A stretch of DNA of 64,000 bases, taken from NCBI GenBank assembly GCA_947493265.1, contig CANLQL010000001.1, positions 885,436-949,435 on the forward strand. The letters run 5' to 3'. The DNA comes from an uncultured Litoreibacter sp. (GTDB lineage Bacteria > Pseudomonadota > Alphaproteobacteria > Rhodobacterales > Rhodobacteraceae). The notes under the pieces were generated by a model. It ran no database searches, was not told the origin of the DNA, and worked only from the letters and a program-made list of their open reading frames with translations. The position numbers and the translations under genes were made by a program. Shown here one piece after another: positions 27,862 through 39,121 of this stretch (positions are counted from its first letter, which is position 1; the number at the start of each line of letters is the position of its first letter).

Positions 27862-28650
27862 TCAGATATGTCCGGTCGATTTGATGAAGTCTGTCAGAAC
27901 TCGCGCATATTCATCTGGCTTTTCAACGCAGGGCAGATGTCCAGCACCGCGCACCAGATGGAAGTCTGACCCTTTGATCAGACCACCGGTTTCGCGCACC
28001 AGGTCCGGCGGGGTGGAGCCGTCTTCGCTTCCGGCAATCGCCAGTGTCGGCAGGGTTAGCGTCGCTGTGGTGTTGTAAAAGTCAGTGCCCGCAATTGCAG
28101 CTGAACATCCCAGATAACCCGCAAGCGGCGTCGCAACCAGCATGTCACGCCACCGGGTGATTTCCGGGGACGCACGAAAACTTTCGGAAAACCAACGCTC
28201 CAGAATGGGTCCGGCTGCGGCGTCCAATCCGCTGGCACCGATTGATGCGATCCGGTCATCCCACATCTCGCGGGTGCCGATCTTGGCCCCGGTATTGGAC
28301 AGCACCATCGCGCGGATCAAATCCAGCCGCTTTGCAGCGAGACCCTGCGCGATCAACCCACCGATCGAAAGCCCGACAAACAGGCAATCCTTGACCTTCA
28401 GGTGGTCCAGAACCTGTTCTGTGTCACTGATCAAAGCACCCATAGAATAGGGACCATCAGGCACGTCCGAGCCCCCATGCCCCCGTCGATCATAGCGGAT
28501 GATCCTCAAACCATCTGGAAGAAGCGGAATAATCGGATCCCACATCTCAAGCGTTGTCCCCAAGGAGTTTGAAAACACAATCGGTGCGCCGTTCGGGTCG
28601 CCGTCTTCGCGAGTATTGAGCCGGATATCGCCCAGTTCGACCAATGCCAT
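27862..28650 (-). CDS. pcaD: 3-oxoadipate enol-lactonase
   Basis: A 262-residue alpha/beta hydrolase converting 3-oxoadipate enol-lactone to 3-oxoadipate. The nucleophile elbow is VGLSIGGLIAQGLA, the catalytic His is in GAGHLPCVEKPDEY, and IIRYDRRGHGGSD is typical of PcaD. It lies 12 bases downstream of pobA and 3 bases before pcaB. Separate pcaD and pcaC genes are implied; pcaC is not in the window. Confidence 0.93.
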   Translation of the reverse strand: MALVELGDIRLNTREDGDPNGAPIVFSNSLGTTLEMWDPIIPLLPDGLRIIRYDRRGHGGSDVPDGPYSMGALISDTEQVLDHLKVKDCLFVGLSIGGLIAQGLAAKRLDLIRAMVLSNTGAKIGTREMWDDRIASIGASGLDAAAGPILERWFSESFRASPEITRWRDMLVATPLAGYLGCSAAIAGTDFYNTTATLTLPTLAIAGSEDGSTPPDLVRETGGLIKGSDFHLVRGAGHLPCVEKPDEYARVLTDFIKSTGHI

Positions 28651-28662
28651 ACGCTTTGTCCT

Positions 28663-31033
<2,371 letters not shown>

Positions 31034-31034
<1 letters not shown>

Positions 31035-32266
31035 TGCGACTGGAAGCGCTAGATATCATTGTGACCTCCCCACCCGCGCCGGGATGGGGCGGACGATACT
31101 GGATTTTTGTCAAACTGGTCACGGAATGCGGTCTGACAGGCGTCGGGGAGGTCTATGCCTCGTCCGTCGGGCCAGAGGCGATGAAAGCTGTTATTTCAGA
31201 TGTGTTTGAGCGCTATTTCAAAGGGGAAAACCCTGAGAATGTCGAAAGGTTGTTCCGCAAAACCTATTCATCCGGTTTCACCCAGCGTCCTGATCTGACG
31301 GTGATGGGGGCCTTCTCCGGTCTGGAAATCGCTTGCTGGGATATTGTTGGCAAAGCGCGCGCGCGCCCTGTCTGGGCGCTCCTTGGCGGCAAGCTGAATG
31401 AGCGCATCCGCGCCTACACATATCTGTATCCGTTGCCCCATCATGATGTCGACGCGTTCTGGACCTCGCCCGACCTGGCGGCGGAGGCTGCGTTGGATGC
31501 AGTTGATCGTGGATACACGGCGGTAAAATTTGACCCGGCGGGGCCTTATACGATCCATGCAGGGCACCAGCCTGCCATGTCCGATATTTCGCTATCAGTT
31601 GCGTTTTGCAAAGCGATCCGCGAGGCAGTCGGCGATAGGGCAGATTTGTTGTTCGGCACACATGGGCAGTTCAACACCTCTGGCGCAATCCGGCTTGGCA
31701 AAGCGCTGGAGCCGTACACTCCCTTGTGGTTCGAAGAGCCAATCCCCCCGGACAATCTGCTTGAGTTTCAGGCCGTGGCGCAAGCTGTCAGTATTCCCAT
31801 CGCAACGGGCGAGCGGATGACGACCAAGGCAGAGTTTGCGACCGTGTTGCGTAGCGGTGGGGCGAAAATCCTACAACCTGCACTGGGACGGGCAGGGGGC
31901 ATCTGGGAAATGAAGAAGCTTGCTGCGCTTGCGGAGGTTTTCAACGCGGAGTTGGCCCCGCATCTTTATGCAGGCCCAGTTGAATGGGCGGCAAACATCC
32001 AACTGGCGACAACACTGCCCAACTTGTTGATGTGCGAGACAATTGAGACGCCGTTCCACGCAGATTTGATCGGCGGGTCGATCAAAGTGGAGGGTGGTTT
32101 CATCACACCGTCAGAGAAACCGGGTCTGGGCATTGATCTGGATGAAGACCTGGCCCGTGCACATCCATACACCGGCGATGGACTGCATCTGCAAATGCAG
32201 GACGCGCCGTGTGACTATAAAAACGGTAATAACTTTGTCGGTGGTGCGCCGGTTAAGAAAGTTTAG
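31034..32266 (+). CDS. Mandelate racemase/muconate-lactonizing enzyme family protein (sugar-acid dehydratase-like)
   Basis: A 410-residue enolase-superfamily enzyme, probably a sugar-acid dehydratase. Metal-ligand Glu motifs LWFEEPIPP and IATGERMTT are present, as is the active-site His of LAPHLYAGPVEWAANIQLA. The first ligand strand reads LLFGTHGQF where most relatives have D-x-N or D-x-H, and the dyad position reads ILQPALGR where others have QPD. These look like marks of a distinct subgroup rather than damage. Coupling to the alcohol dehydrogenase suggests sugar oxidation followed by dehydration. Confidence 0.82.
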
Positions 32267-32274
32267 CTGATTTG

Positions 32275-32330
32275 CTGGGGCGCTGCCCCAGACCCCGAAG
32301 TATTTTCGGCAAGAAGAAGCTGGAAGTGTG
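32275..32330. repeat. Hairpin-containing intergenic repeat of Rhodobacteraceae type
   Basis: A perfect 7-bp stem (CTGGGGC, loop GCT, GCCCCAG, 32275-32291) is followed by ACCCCGAAGTATTTTCGGC, which forms a second small stem (CCGAA...TTCGG), and AAGAAGAAG. From memory, closely similar hairpin plus GTATTT plus AAGAAGAA segments recur between genes in many Rhodobacteraceae genomes. It lies just after the enolase-superfamily stop, 28 bases from the convergent regulator, and may serve as a terminator. Confidence 0.55.
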
Positions 32331-32357
32331 AAGAGTACTTGTCTTCTGGGCCGCGCG

Positions 32358-33125
32358 TTACCGCAGCGTTTCGCTGTCCAGTCGTTGCCGGGCGATCAGT
32401 TCGTTTCGGTCGGCGCGATTTTGATCAGACAAGGCGTCTTCCACGAAGTCGAGATGTGCTTCCACAGCTTGGCGCGCAGCGGTCGGGTCGCGGTGTTGCA
32501 AGGCGTCATTGATGGCGCGGTGTTGGGCCAGTAGGTCGTCGCGGGTTCGGCGCTGCTTGAACATGACCTGTCTGTTGTAGAACACCCCTTCGCGCAACAT
32601 CTGGAACATGGCGCGCATCATATGCAGCATGATGACGTTATGGCTGGCTTCGATAATTGCGAGGTGGAATTCGGCATCCAATTGCGCTTCTTCGGCGGGA
32701 TCGCGCAAGGCGTGGGCTTTTTCCATTTTGTCGAAGACCGCTTGAACAACCGCCAGATCGGTGTCTGATGACTTGACCGCAGCGCGTTCTGCGGCGAGGC
32801 CCTCAAGATCCCGGCGAAACGAGATATAGTCGAAAACCGCTTCGTCATGGCGTGCAAAAAGATCAAGCAGGGAGGACGAGAACGCGGCCCCCGCCATGTC
32901 GCCTACGAATATGCCTGCGCCAGCGCGCGCGTCGAGAAGCCCGCGGGATTGAAGCTCTGCAACGGCTTCGCGCAGGGAAGGGCGCGACACGCCAAGGCGT
33001 TCTGCAAGATCACGTTCTGAGGGCAGGCGGTCGCCTGGGCGCAGGATGCCGCGCAGGATCAGCAATTCGACCTGGTTGATCACGGAACTGGCCAGTTTTT
33101 CAGAATTGATTTTTTGGAAGGGCAT
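32358..33125 (-). CDS. GntR-family (FCD subfamily) transcriptional regulator
   Basis: A 255-residue regulator with an N-terminal winged helix (LLILRGILRPGDRLPSERDL, then GVSRPSLREAVAELQSRGLL) and an all-helical FCD effector domain whose metal-binding His residues are in FHLAIIEASHN and QHRAINDAL. It resembles PdhR/LldR/GlcC-like regulators of organic-acid genes. The ATG at 33125 follows AGGTG; a GTG 9 bases upstream is possible. A clear inverted repeat lies 16-36 bases upstream of the start, so the gene is probably autoregulated. It may also control the convergent dehydrogenase/dehydratase pair. Confidence 0.88.
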   Translation of the reverse strand: MPFQKINSEKLASSVINQVELLILRGILRPGDRLPSERDLAERLGVSRPSLREAVAELQSRGLLDARAGAGIFVGDMAGAAFSSSLLDLFARHDEAVFDYISFRRDLEGLAAERAAVKSSDTDLAVVQAVFDKMEKAHALRDPAEEAQLDAEFHLAIIEASHNVIMLHMMRAMFQMLREGVFYNRQVMFKQRRTRDDLLAQHRAINDALQHRDPTAARQAVEAHLDFVEDALSDQNRADRNELIARQRLDSETLR

Positions 33126-33140
33126 CGCGCACACCTATTT

Positions 33141-33161
33141 TTGGTAATTTTGTATGACCAA
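33141..33161. promoter_or_regulatory. Operator-like inverted repeat upstream of the GntR/FCD regulator
   Basis: A 21-bp inverted repeat with the pattern TTGGTnAT-N5-ATnACCAA. The TTGGT/ACCAA arms match the TGGT...ACCA core recognised by FCD-type GntR regulators such as PdhR and relatives. It sits just upstream of the regulator's own Shine-Dalgarno, well placed for autorepression. Confidence 0.65.
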
Positions 33162-33233
33162 ACAGGTGCCCCGGCAATGAAAAACGGCCCGCGCGGGAAC
33201 ACGCAGGCCGTCGATTGTCGGACTGGATTGCGG

Positions 33234-33881
33234 TTACGCGTTGGGGCGAATGATGATTTCGACCCGGCGGTTTTGCGCGGCACCTGATGCGCTGTCATTG
33301 GACGCAACAGGGCGGCTTTCGCCGTATCCGATTGTTTCGATCCGGAAGCGGTCGACACCGTTTGCGACCAACACATTGCCCACGGTTGACGCGCGGCGTT
33401 CGGACAGATCGAGGTTATAGGCCTCGGAGCCATCGCTGTCCGTGTGGCCCGCGACGATTACCGAAGTTTCCGGATAGTCGTTCAGATTTGCCGCCAGAAC
33501 GGCCAGATCTTCGCGCAGGTCAGGGCGTAAATCAGCGCGGTTGAACGCGAATAGCAAGTCTTGCGGCATGGTCACACGCAGCTCTTCGCCGGTGTTTACG
33601 ACGTCGATATTGCCATCAAGGTCCCGGCGCAATTCTGCGGCTTGCTTGTCGAGTTGTTGGCCGATAACGCCGCCCACTGCGGCCCCAATGCCTGCGCCTA
33701 CGACGCCTTTGACAAGCTTGTCATCGCTGGAGGATGCGCCAACCAAGCCACCGATCAGGCCGCCGATTACAGCGCCGGTTTGGGTGTTTTGGTTCGGATT
33801 GGAATTGCTGATCCCATTTGGATCGGTACAAGCGCCCAGCGCCAGAACGGCGATCAAGCCGCTGATATATGTGATCTTCAT
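33234..33881 (-). CDS. OmpA-family outer-membrane lipoprotein with glycine zipper
   Basis: A 215-residue lipoprotein. Its signal peptide ends in the lipobox LALGAC. A glycine-zipper segment (GAVIGGLIGGLVGA and GVVGAGIGAAVGGVIG, about residues 36-76) precedes an OmpA C-terminal peptidoglycan-binding domain (LLFAFNRADLRPDLREDL, VAGHTDSDGSEAYNLDLSER, IGYGESRPVASN). It probably anchors the outer membrane to peptidoglycan, like the YiaD/Pal group. It is a single gene. Confidence 0.9.
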   Translation of the reverse strand: MKITYISGLIAVLALGACTDPNGISNSNPNQNTQTGAVIGGLIGGLVGASSSDDKLVKGVVGAGIGAAVGGVIGQQLDKQAAELRRDLDGNIDVVNTGEELRVTMPQDLLFAFNRADLRPDLREDLAVLAANLNDYPETSVIVAGHTDSDGSEAYNLDLSERRASTVGNVLVANGVDRFRIETIGYGESRPVASNDSASGAAQNRRVEIIIRPNA

Positions 33882-33993
33882 TACTCTACTGCCTTATTTT
33901 TCTCAGCACTTTGGCCGTGCCTGCAGCTTGAATATACGGGCCCGGGGCGCGTGTTATAAGGCAAATTCTCGTGACCGGCGGGAAATTGCCGCC

Positions 33994-34839
33994 CTAACTG
34001 GCCTTTGCCGTAACGTCAGCGCGCGCAGATTCGTAGGCAAGAAGCGCGCGTTTTACGGGCAATCCCCAATGATATCCGCCAAGTGCGCCGGATTTTCGGA
34101 GGGCCCGGTGACACGGGATCAGCCAGCTGACGGGATTGCGGCCAACAGCGGTTCCCACCGCGCGCACGGCTTTCGGGTTTCCGATGGCTTGGGCAATCTC
34201 TGAATAGGTTGTGACGTGGCCGGATGGGATCTGCATCAAGGCCTCCCAGACTTTGATCTGGAATGGTGCGCCGATCATGTACAAAGGCGTTTCACCTTCG
34301 GTTTCGCAATAGGCCGCCTGAACCCAAGGTCGCAGCATGTCCGCGTCTTCGATGTAGGTGGCATTGGGCCAGCGCGACACAAGGTCTTCCATTGTCGCCT
34401 CAGGCGTGGTTTCGGCGGCAAAGCCAATCCCGCAAATCCCTTTTTCGGTGCCCATCACGAGGCTGGGTCCGAAGGGGCTGTCAAACCACCCCCAGGAAAT
34501 GGTCAGGTCGGCACCTTTTCGGGCATATTCACCGGGGCTCATGGCTTCCCAGCGGACAAACAGGTCATGCAGGCGGCCAGAACCTGAGAGGCCCACATTG
34601 TCTGCGGTTTCCAACGTCGTGAAATTTGCCTTGAGCAGCGATTTCGCGTGATCAAGTGCCAGATATTGCTGATAGCGCTTGGGAGAGACCCCGACCCAGC
34701 GCGAAAAGACCCGCTGAAAATGGGCTGGGCTCATCTGCATTTGCTTGGCCAGGCCCTCAAGCGACAGGTCGCCGTGCTGGTCAATCAGCTCAATCGCGCG
34801 TTTCACAACGCCGTAGTGATATTTTTCGTCGTGAGACAT
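33994..34839 (-). CDS. Ada-like fusion: AraC-type HTH plus O6-methylguanine-DNA methyltransferase
   Basis: A 281-residue DNA-repair protein. Residues ~1-110 are an AraC-type DNA-binding domain (GDLSLEGLAKQMQMSPAHFQ, VFSRWVGVSPKRY). The C-terminal ~160 residues are a methylguanine methyltransferase with the acceptor Cys in NPVSWLIPCHRAL and the DNA-binding block SGHVTTYSEIAQAIGNPKAVRAVG. It lacks the N-terminal zinc domain (Ada Cys38) that senses methylphosphotriesters, so it would repair alkylated guanine but not act as a classical adaptive-response switch. It diverges from nth, another repair gene. Confidence 0.9.
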   Translation of the reverse strand: MSHDEKYHYGVVKRAIELIDQHGDLSLEGLAKQMQMSPAHFQRVFSRWVGVSPKRYQQYLALDHAKSLLKANFTTLETADNVGLSGSGRLHDLFVRWEAMSPGEYARKGADLTISWGWFDSPFGPSLVMGTEKGICGIGFAAETTPEATMEDLVSRWPNATYIEDADMLRPWVQAAYCETEGETPLYMIGAPFQIKVWEALMQIPSGHVTTYSEIAQAIGNPKAVRAVGTAVGRNPVSWLIPCHRALRKSGALGGYHWGLPVKRALLAYESARADVTAKAS

Positions 34840-34942
34840 ATTGCACCTCTTTGCTTGGTCTCAAGTTAAGGTTTGCGGGCGGTCCATGCGACCCGAATTT
34901 TGCGCATTGCCGAACGGGATTTGAAAAGGCATATCAGGCGTC

Positions 34943-35599
34943 ATGGCAGAGAAACCGGCAAAACAGCTCGACTATTCGACGATCCACGAGATATTCACCC
35001 GGTTTCAGGCGGCAGACGCGGAACCCAAGGGGGAGCTGAACCACACCAATGCTTACACGCTGGTCGTGGCGGTGGCGCTGTCTGCGCAATCCACAGATGT
35101 CGGGGTCAACAAAGCCACGGAAAAGCTGTTTCAGATTGCCGACACGCCAGAAAAGATGCTGGCACTGGGTGAAGCCGGTCTGATCGAGCATATCAAGACA
35201 ATCGGGCTGTATCGCAACAAGGCGAAAAATGTCATCAAGCTGAGCCAGATTCTGGTCGATCAATATGGCTCCGAAGTGCCAAATTCCCGTGCCGCGCTGC
35301 AGTCATTGCCGGGGGTTGGTCGCAAAACAGCGAATGTCGTTTTGAACATGTGGTGGGGCCATCCCGCACAGGCCGTCGATACGCATATCTTTCGCATCGG
35401 AAACCGCACGGGGATCTGTCCCGGCAAAGATGTCGACGCGGTTGAGCGGTCCATCGAAGATCACATTCCCGTAACCTTTCAACACCACGCCCATCACTGG
35501 CTGATCCTGCACGGACGCTACGTGTGTAAGGCGCGCAAACCTATGTGCAGCAATTGCCTGATCCGCGATCTGTGCCCCTTTGAGGAGAAGAACCTGTGA
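34943..35599 (+). CDS. nth: Endonuclease III
   Basis: A 218-residue bifunctional DNA glycosylase/AP lyase removing oxidised pyrimidines. The helix-hairpin-helix LPGVGRKTANVVLN contains the catalytic Lys, and the catalytic Asp is in AVDTHIFRIGNRTG. The C-terminal [4Fe-4S] ligands have the C-x6-C-x2-C-x5-C spacing (VCKARKPMCSNCLIRDLC). It overlaps the downstream kinase gene by 4 bases (GTGA). Confidence 0.96.
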   Translation: MAEKPAKQLDYSTIHEIFTRFQAADAEPKGELNHTNAYTLVVAVALSAQSTDVGVNKATEKLFQIADTPEKMLALGEAGLIEHIKTIGLYRNKAKNVIKLSQILVDQYGSEVPNSRAALQSLPGVGRKTANVVLNMWWGHPAQAVDTHIFRIGNRTGICPGKDVDAVERSIEDHIPVTFQHHAHHWLILHGRYVCKARKPMCSNCLIRDLCPFEEKNL

Positions 35600-36591
35600 G
35601 CAAAACCTTTCAAGTCGTTGGCATCGGAAACGCCATGGTCGATGTGCTGTGGGAATGCCCGGACGCGTTTCTGGCAGAAAATGGTGTGGAGAAAGGCATC
35701 ATGCAGCTGACCGATTTGGCCCGGGGGGCGGAGCTTTATGACCGGATCGGCCCTGCCAAGGAAATCTCGGGCGGATCTGCGGCCAATACGATTGCGGGCA
35801 TCGCGCATTTGGGTGGCAAGACGGCCTATGTGGGCAAAGTGAAAGACGACCAATTGGGGGCGATTTTTGCCCATGATTTGCGCGCACAAGGGGCTGTCTA
35901 TGAAACGCCCTTGGCGGGCAAAGACCATGAGGCGGAGACCGGGCGTTGTATCGTTCTTGTGACCCCGGATGGGGAGCGGTCGATGAACACGTATTTGGGC
36001 GTGACAGAATTTCTGGGGCCTGATGATGTCGACGCTGCACAATGCGCCAATGCAGACTGGATTTATTTGGAAGGCTACCGTTTTGATGGCCCGGACTCAG
36101 TGGCCGCGTTCGACAAGGCGATCTCTGCGTGCAAAGGGGCAGGTGGGCGCGTTTCGATCACACTCAGCGATCCCTTTTGCGTGGACCGGCATCGTGATGC
36201 GTTTCGCGCGTTGATCCAGGATCATGTGGATCTGCTATTCTGCAATCGCGCGGAAATGCTGTCGATGTACCAGACAGATGATTTTGATGCCGCCTTGGCC
36301 AAAGCAGCCTCCGAGGTGGAGGTCGTGGCGTGCACAGACAGCGAAAACGGCGCGCATATTCTGTCAGGGGATCAGCGTTGGCATGCTCCGGCGATGCCAG
36401 TGCAAATCGTTGATGCAACTGGTGCAGGTGATCTGTTTGCTGGTGCGTTTCTGTGGGGGCTAACCAACGGATACGATCTGGAGACCTGCGGCCGCATGGG
36501 TTGTGTTGGCGCGTCCGAGATTATCAGCCATATCGGTGCCCGTCCCGAAGCGGATTTGAAAGCTCTGTTTCAGCGCGAGGGTCTTCTTTGA
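35596..36591 (+). CDS. PfkB-family carbohydrate kinase (adenosine-kinase-like)
   Basis: A 331-residue ribokinase-fold kinase. The N-terminal glycine motif is ISGGSAANTIAGIAHLGGK, and the C-terminal ATP/anion-hole motif DATGAGDLFAGAFLWG contains the catalytic Asp. The layout matches proteins called adenosine kinase in Rhodobacteraceae, though a sugar or other nucleoside substrate is possible. It starts at a GTG inside the end of nth, so translation is coupled. It is convergent with the LysR gene. Confidence 0.85.
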   Translation: MSKTFQVVGIGNAMVDVLWECPDAFLAENGVEKGIMQLTDLARGAELYDRIGPAKEISGGSAANTIAGIAHLGGKTAYVGKVKDDQLGAIFAHDLRAQGAVYETPLAGKDHEAETGRCIVLVTPDGERSMNTYLGVTEFLGPDDVDAAQCANADWIYLEGYRFDGPDSVAAFDKAISACKGAGGRVSITLSDPFCVDRHRDAFRALIQDHVDLLFCNRAEMLSMYQTDDFDAALAKAASEVEVVACTDSENGAHILSGDQRWHAPAMPVQIVDATGAGDLFAGAFLWGLTNGYDLETCGRMGCVGASEIISHIGARPEADLKALFQREGLL

Positions 36592-36610
36592 CGCTTGCGT
36601 AAGGCGAAGT

Positions 36611-37498
36611 TCATTTCGCGCCAGTTCGTTGTTCACCCAGCAATTCGGCGCTGAAGATGTCTTCGACCGAATGTCTTAACGCGTCGATAAATAGTGCAAC
36701 GCGTTTTAGAAGCTGAACTTCCGGGCTGACATGCACATGCAGGACGCGCCGAATCTCACCCTTGTGGCTTTGCGAGCGTTTTAACGCCGGATCAGCATCA
36801 CCGAGGCACATTGGCAGAACGCATTGCCCGGCTCCGGCCCGCACGGCGGCCTGCAACACTTGTGCATCTGTTGCGGTCAGCCGGACATTTGCATTGGGGT
36901 TGATCCGCTTGCGCAATTGTCGCGAAAAGGACGGGCCTTGGGCGATATCATCCTGAAATTGTACCCAATCATTGGTTTTTTCCGTTCGGTTGCGTGCGTG
37001 GTAAGTCGCGTAGGGCACGCTGCAAAGGGGGATCGCCTGATCTGGGGGTGCCGCTGCCGCATCAAACCAAAGGGAAACCGTCGGCTCGCTATACACCGAC
37101 ACTGGTGGCAGATGGTTCGACAGCCGAATTTCAAGCCTTGGGTGATGTTCCAACAGGGTCGGCAGAACAGTTTCTGCCAGCTTTTGCAGCATCCATGTGT
37201 TGCCCATCACCCGCAAAAGCCCCACCGCGCCTTCGCGGGCGCTGTCCAGCGTTTCTTGCATCTGCGCAAGCTGCGTTTCGATTGTTTTGGCATTGTCGAT
37301 CACGACCTGCCCGGCCTCGGTCGCCGAAAATCCGCTTTTGGCCCGAATGAACAACGGGTTTTCCAATTGCGCTTCCAGCGCGCTAAGCCGTCTGCCTGCC
37401 GTGGTTTGGTCCATTCCAAGCATATGTGCTGCCGCCGTTAGCGAGCCCGCTCGCGACACGGCAAGGGCAACTTTCAGATGGTCCCAATCAGCGTCCAT
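36611..37498 (-). CDS. LysR-family transcriptional regulator
   Basis: A 295-residue regulator with an N-terminal winged helix (WDHLKVALAVSRAGSLTAAA, MLGMDQTTAGRRLSALEAQL) and a substrate-binding-like effector domain. The ATG at 37498 gives the family-like start (MDADWDHLK); a start 54 bases upstream adds a Cys/Lys-rich tail unlike relatives. The target is unknown. It diverges from the small lipoprotein across about 127 bases. Confidence 0.88.
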   Translation of the reverse strand: MDADWDHLKVALAVSRAGSLTAAAHMLGMDQTTAGRRLSALEAQLENPLFIRAKSGFSATEAGQVVIDNAKTIETQLAQMQETLDSAREGAVGLLRVMGNTWMLQKLAETVLPTLLEHHPRLEIRLSNHLPPVSVYSEPTVSLWFDAAAAPPDQAIPLCSVPYATYHARNRTEKTNDWVQFQDDIAQGPSFSRQLRKRINPNANVRLTATDAQVLQAAVRAGAGQCVLPMCLGDADPALKRSQSHKGEIRRVLHVHVSPEVQLLKRVALFIDALRHSVEDIFSAELLGEQRTGAK

Positions 37499-37625
37499 AG
37501 GAATCCTGCATTTTTGCCTGATAACTATGCATGATTTGTGCTTATCGTCCATCTCGATTTTTTGTATTATTCCGAGACGGTTGCGCCACTGCTGCTCGAC
37601 CGTATTAACTCCAAGGAAAAGTATT

Positions 37626-37940
37626 ATGAGACTTCATACATTAGTTGCGACGGCTGGATTGGCCGCTTTGGTTGCGGCATGTGGGCAAAATGAAACCACA
37701 TCGCCAATTTATCCGCAGCCAACTTTTGACAAGTTTGGCGGGGGCGTTTGTGAAGAAGGCTACACCTATACGCCCGGAAGCACATCGACACCGACCACCT
37801 GTATTCCAGATGATGGTTGTATCCCTGTTTTTGATACGGCGGGGACACAGATTGATTGTCTGCCACCTGATGACTTTAGCGAAGAGCGGAACCCAGGCCG
37901 CACAGGTCGCTCTCCAACAGGTGCTGCCGGGGTGCCATAG
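37626..37940 (+). CDS. Small Cys-containing lipoprotein, function unknown
   Basis: A 104-residue lipoprotein. The signal peptide MRLHTLVATAGLAALVAACG ends in a lipobox (LVAAC). The mature part is rich in Thr, Pro and Asp and carries four further Cys (GGGVCEEGYTY, TTCIPDDGCIPVF, IDCLPPDDF), suggesting two disulfides. A strong terminator follows directly, supporting a single-gene transcript. I do not recognise the family. Confidence 0.75.
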   Translation: MRLHTLVATAGLAALVAACGQNETTSPIYPQPTFDKFGGGVCEEGYTYTPGSTSTPTTCIPDDGCIPVFDTAGTQIDCLPPDDFSEERNPGRTGRSPTGAAGVP

Positions 37941-37967
37941 TCCTGCAGATTAATTTTCACGAGTGAT

Positions 37968-38000
37968 CGCCTGGCTGTATTTCGCAGCCAGGCGTTTTTT
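37968..38000 (+). terminator. Rho-independent terminator after the small lipoprotein
   Basis: A perfect 10-bp stem CGCCTGGCTG / CAGCCAGGCG with a 7-base loop is followed by six T. It ends the lipoprotein transcript. The next ~220 bases to the cold-shock gene show no convincing gene. Confidence 0.93.
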
Positions 38001-38221
38001 ATGGAGTGAGGCCGAATTGAAGGAGACATTTCGGCAAGAGCAAATGGCAGTTTCGAGCCAAACCTCTGCGCACTCTGCTGGGTGGTCCGATTGCAGAGAC
38101 AAACGTGAAGCGAACATTTCTAGTTAGGTGGTAATTGTGGTTCTTGCCGATACAAAATCTCTTTCACGCTGTGCTTCTCTTTCTGCGTAAGATCTTAGCA
38201 ACCAGCCGATCGTGGGTTATC

Positions 38222-38764
38222 CTATGCACGCCCGGCCGATTTTGCATGAAGCTCTGTGGACTCTACCATCGTATCCCAATGCAGTACGTGAGATGCTATT
38301 TTTCCATTGTTTCCTTGCTCTATACGAAGCGAAATTGCCTCGCCGGGGTTCAGGCTAGCCAACCCACCTTTTCGCAAGACGGCACCAGGCAAATAGATGT
38401 CATCAGATTCGCCGAAAACATTTGCAAAACCGTAGTCTTTGTTTGGGCAAAACCACTTCGTACGTGCTGGCAACATGTCCAGGAGCAGTGCTGAGTTGTC
38501 ATCTGTTCCTTCGAATAGTGGTGCCTTAACCGAGTAGACTTCCAGGGCTTGGTAGCCACGTTCAGTCTTTATTGCGAGCATATCGATATGGCATCTTTCG
38601 CGAATTGAACCTCCGCCCCAAGTCTTGAGTACATTTTGGTGAATTAGAACATCTGAACCACCGAGATCTGGGCGAATAAAGCCATAACCTTTAACAGGAT
38701 CAAACCATTTTACGGTTCCGGTGATGTGAAGCTTTGAGGTCTCGTCGAGATTGGTTTGGTACAT
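38222..38764 (-). CDS. Tandem cold-shock-domain protein
   Basis: A 180-residue protein with two cold-shock (OB-fold) domains. The first has intact RNP motifs (GTVKWFDPVKGYGFI, SDVLIHQNVL). The second is degenerate (RTKWFCPNKDYGFANVF, DDIYLPGAVL). Such double-CSD proteins are known in alphaproteobacteria and bind single-stranded nucleic acid. The ATG at 38764 gives MYQTNLDETSKLHITG; an in-frame start 66 bases upstream adds unrelated residues. It borders an A+T-rich gene-poor stretch. Confidence 0.87.
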   Translation of the reverse strand: MYQTNLDETSKLHITGTVKWFDPVKGYGFIRPDLGGSDVLIHQNVLKTWGGGSIRERCHIDMLAIKTERGYQALEVYSVKAPLFEGTDDNSALLLDMLPARTKWFCPNKDYGFANVFGESDDIYLPGAVLRKGGLASLNPGEAISLRIEQGNNGKIASHVLHWDTMVESTELHAKSAGRA

Positions 38765-38914
38765 TGTATTTCCACTACTGTATAACGACGCTCCGCAAGC
38801 AAAAGCTGGGTTCGAATGGGAGGCGGACAAAATTTTTGCTATAAATGAATTCTTTCGAAACGCGGAAAATCTAACTTCATCAGCTTTGAACCCAATACCG
38901 GCAACCTGACTTTG

Positions 38915-39121
38915 CTAGGCCGCTATTCGTAGATCAATCGATGACAAAACCTGCTCAACAGATGGGAACCGTTCCGTAATCTTTTGCGAAGAAGTTCTGG
39001 GCATTTCGAGAGACTTGGAAAGAAAACCTGATTTAGACGATTGCTCGTTTCGAACCGCACCGATGGCTTGTAAAGCGATCATACGGCGAAGGCGCGCTTT
39101 TTCTCCTATTGAAGGTTTCAT
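38915..39121 (-). CDS. Small basic hypothetical protein (68 aa)
   Basis: A 68-residue frame preceded by GGAGAG 4 bases before its ATG. It is basic in the N-terminal half (GEKARLRRMIALQ) and Ser-rich in the middle, with no signal peptide or membrane segment. I do not recognise it. The ribosome-binding site is the main support; the surrounding A+T-rich DNA makes a chance frame possible. Confidence 0.35.
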   Translation of the reverse strand: MKPSIGEKARLRRMIALQAIGAVRNEQSSKSGFLSKSLEMPRTSSQKITERFPSVEQVLSSIDLRIAA

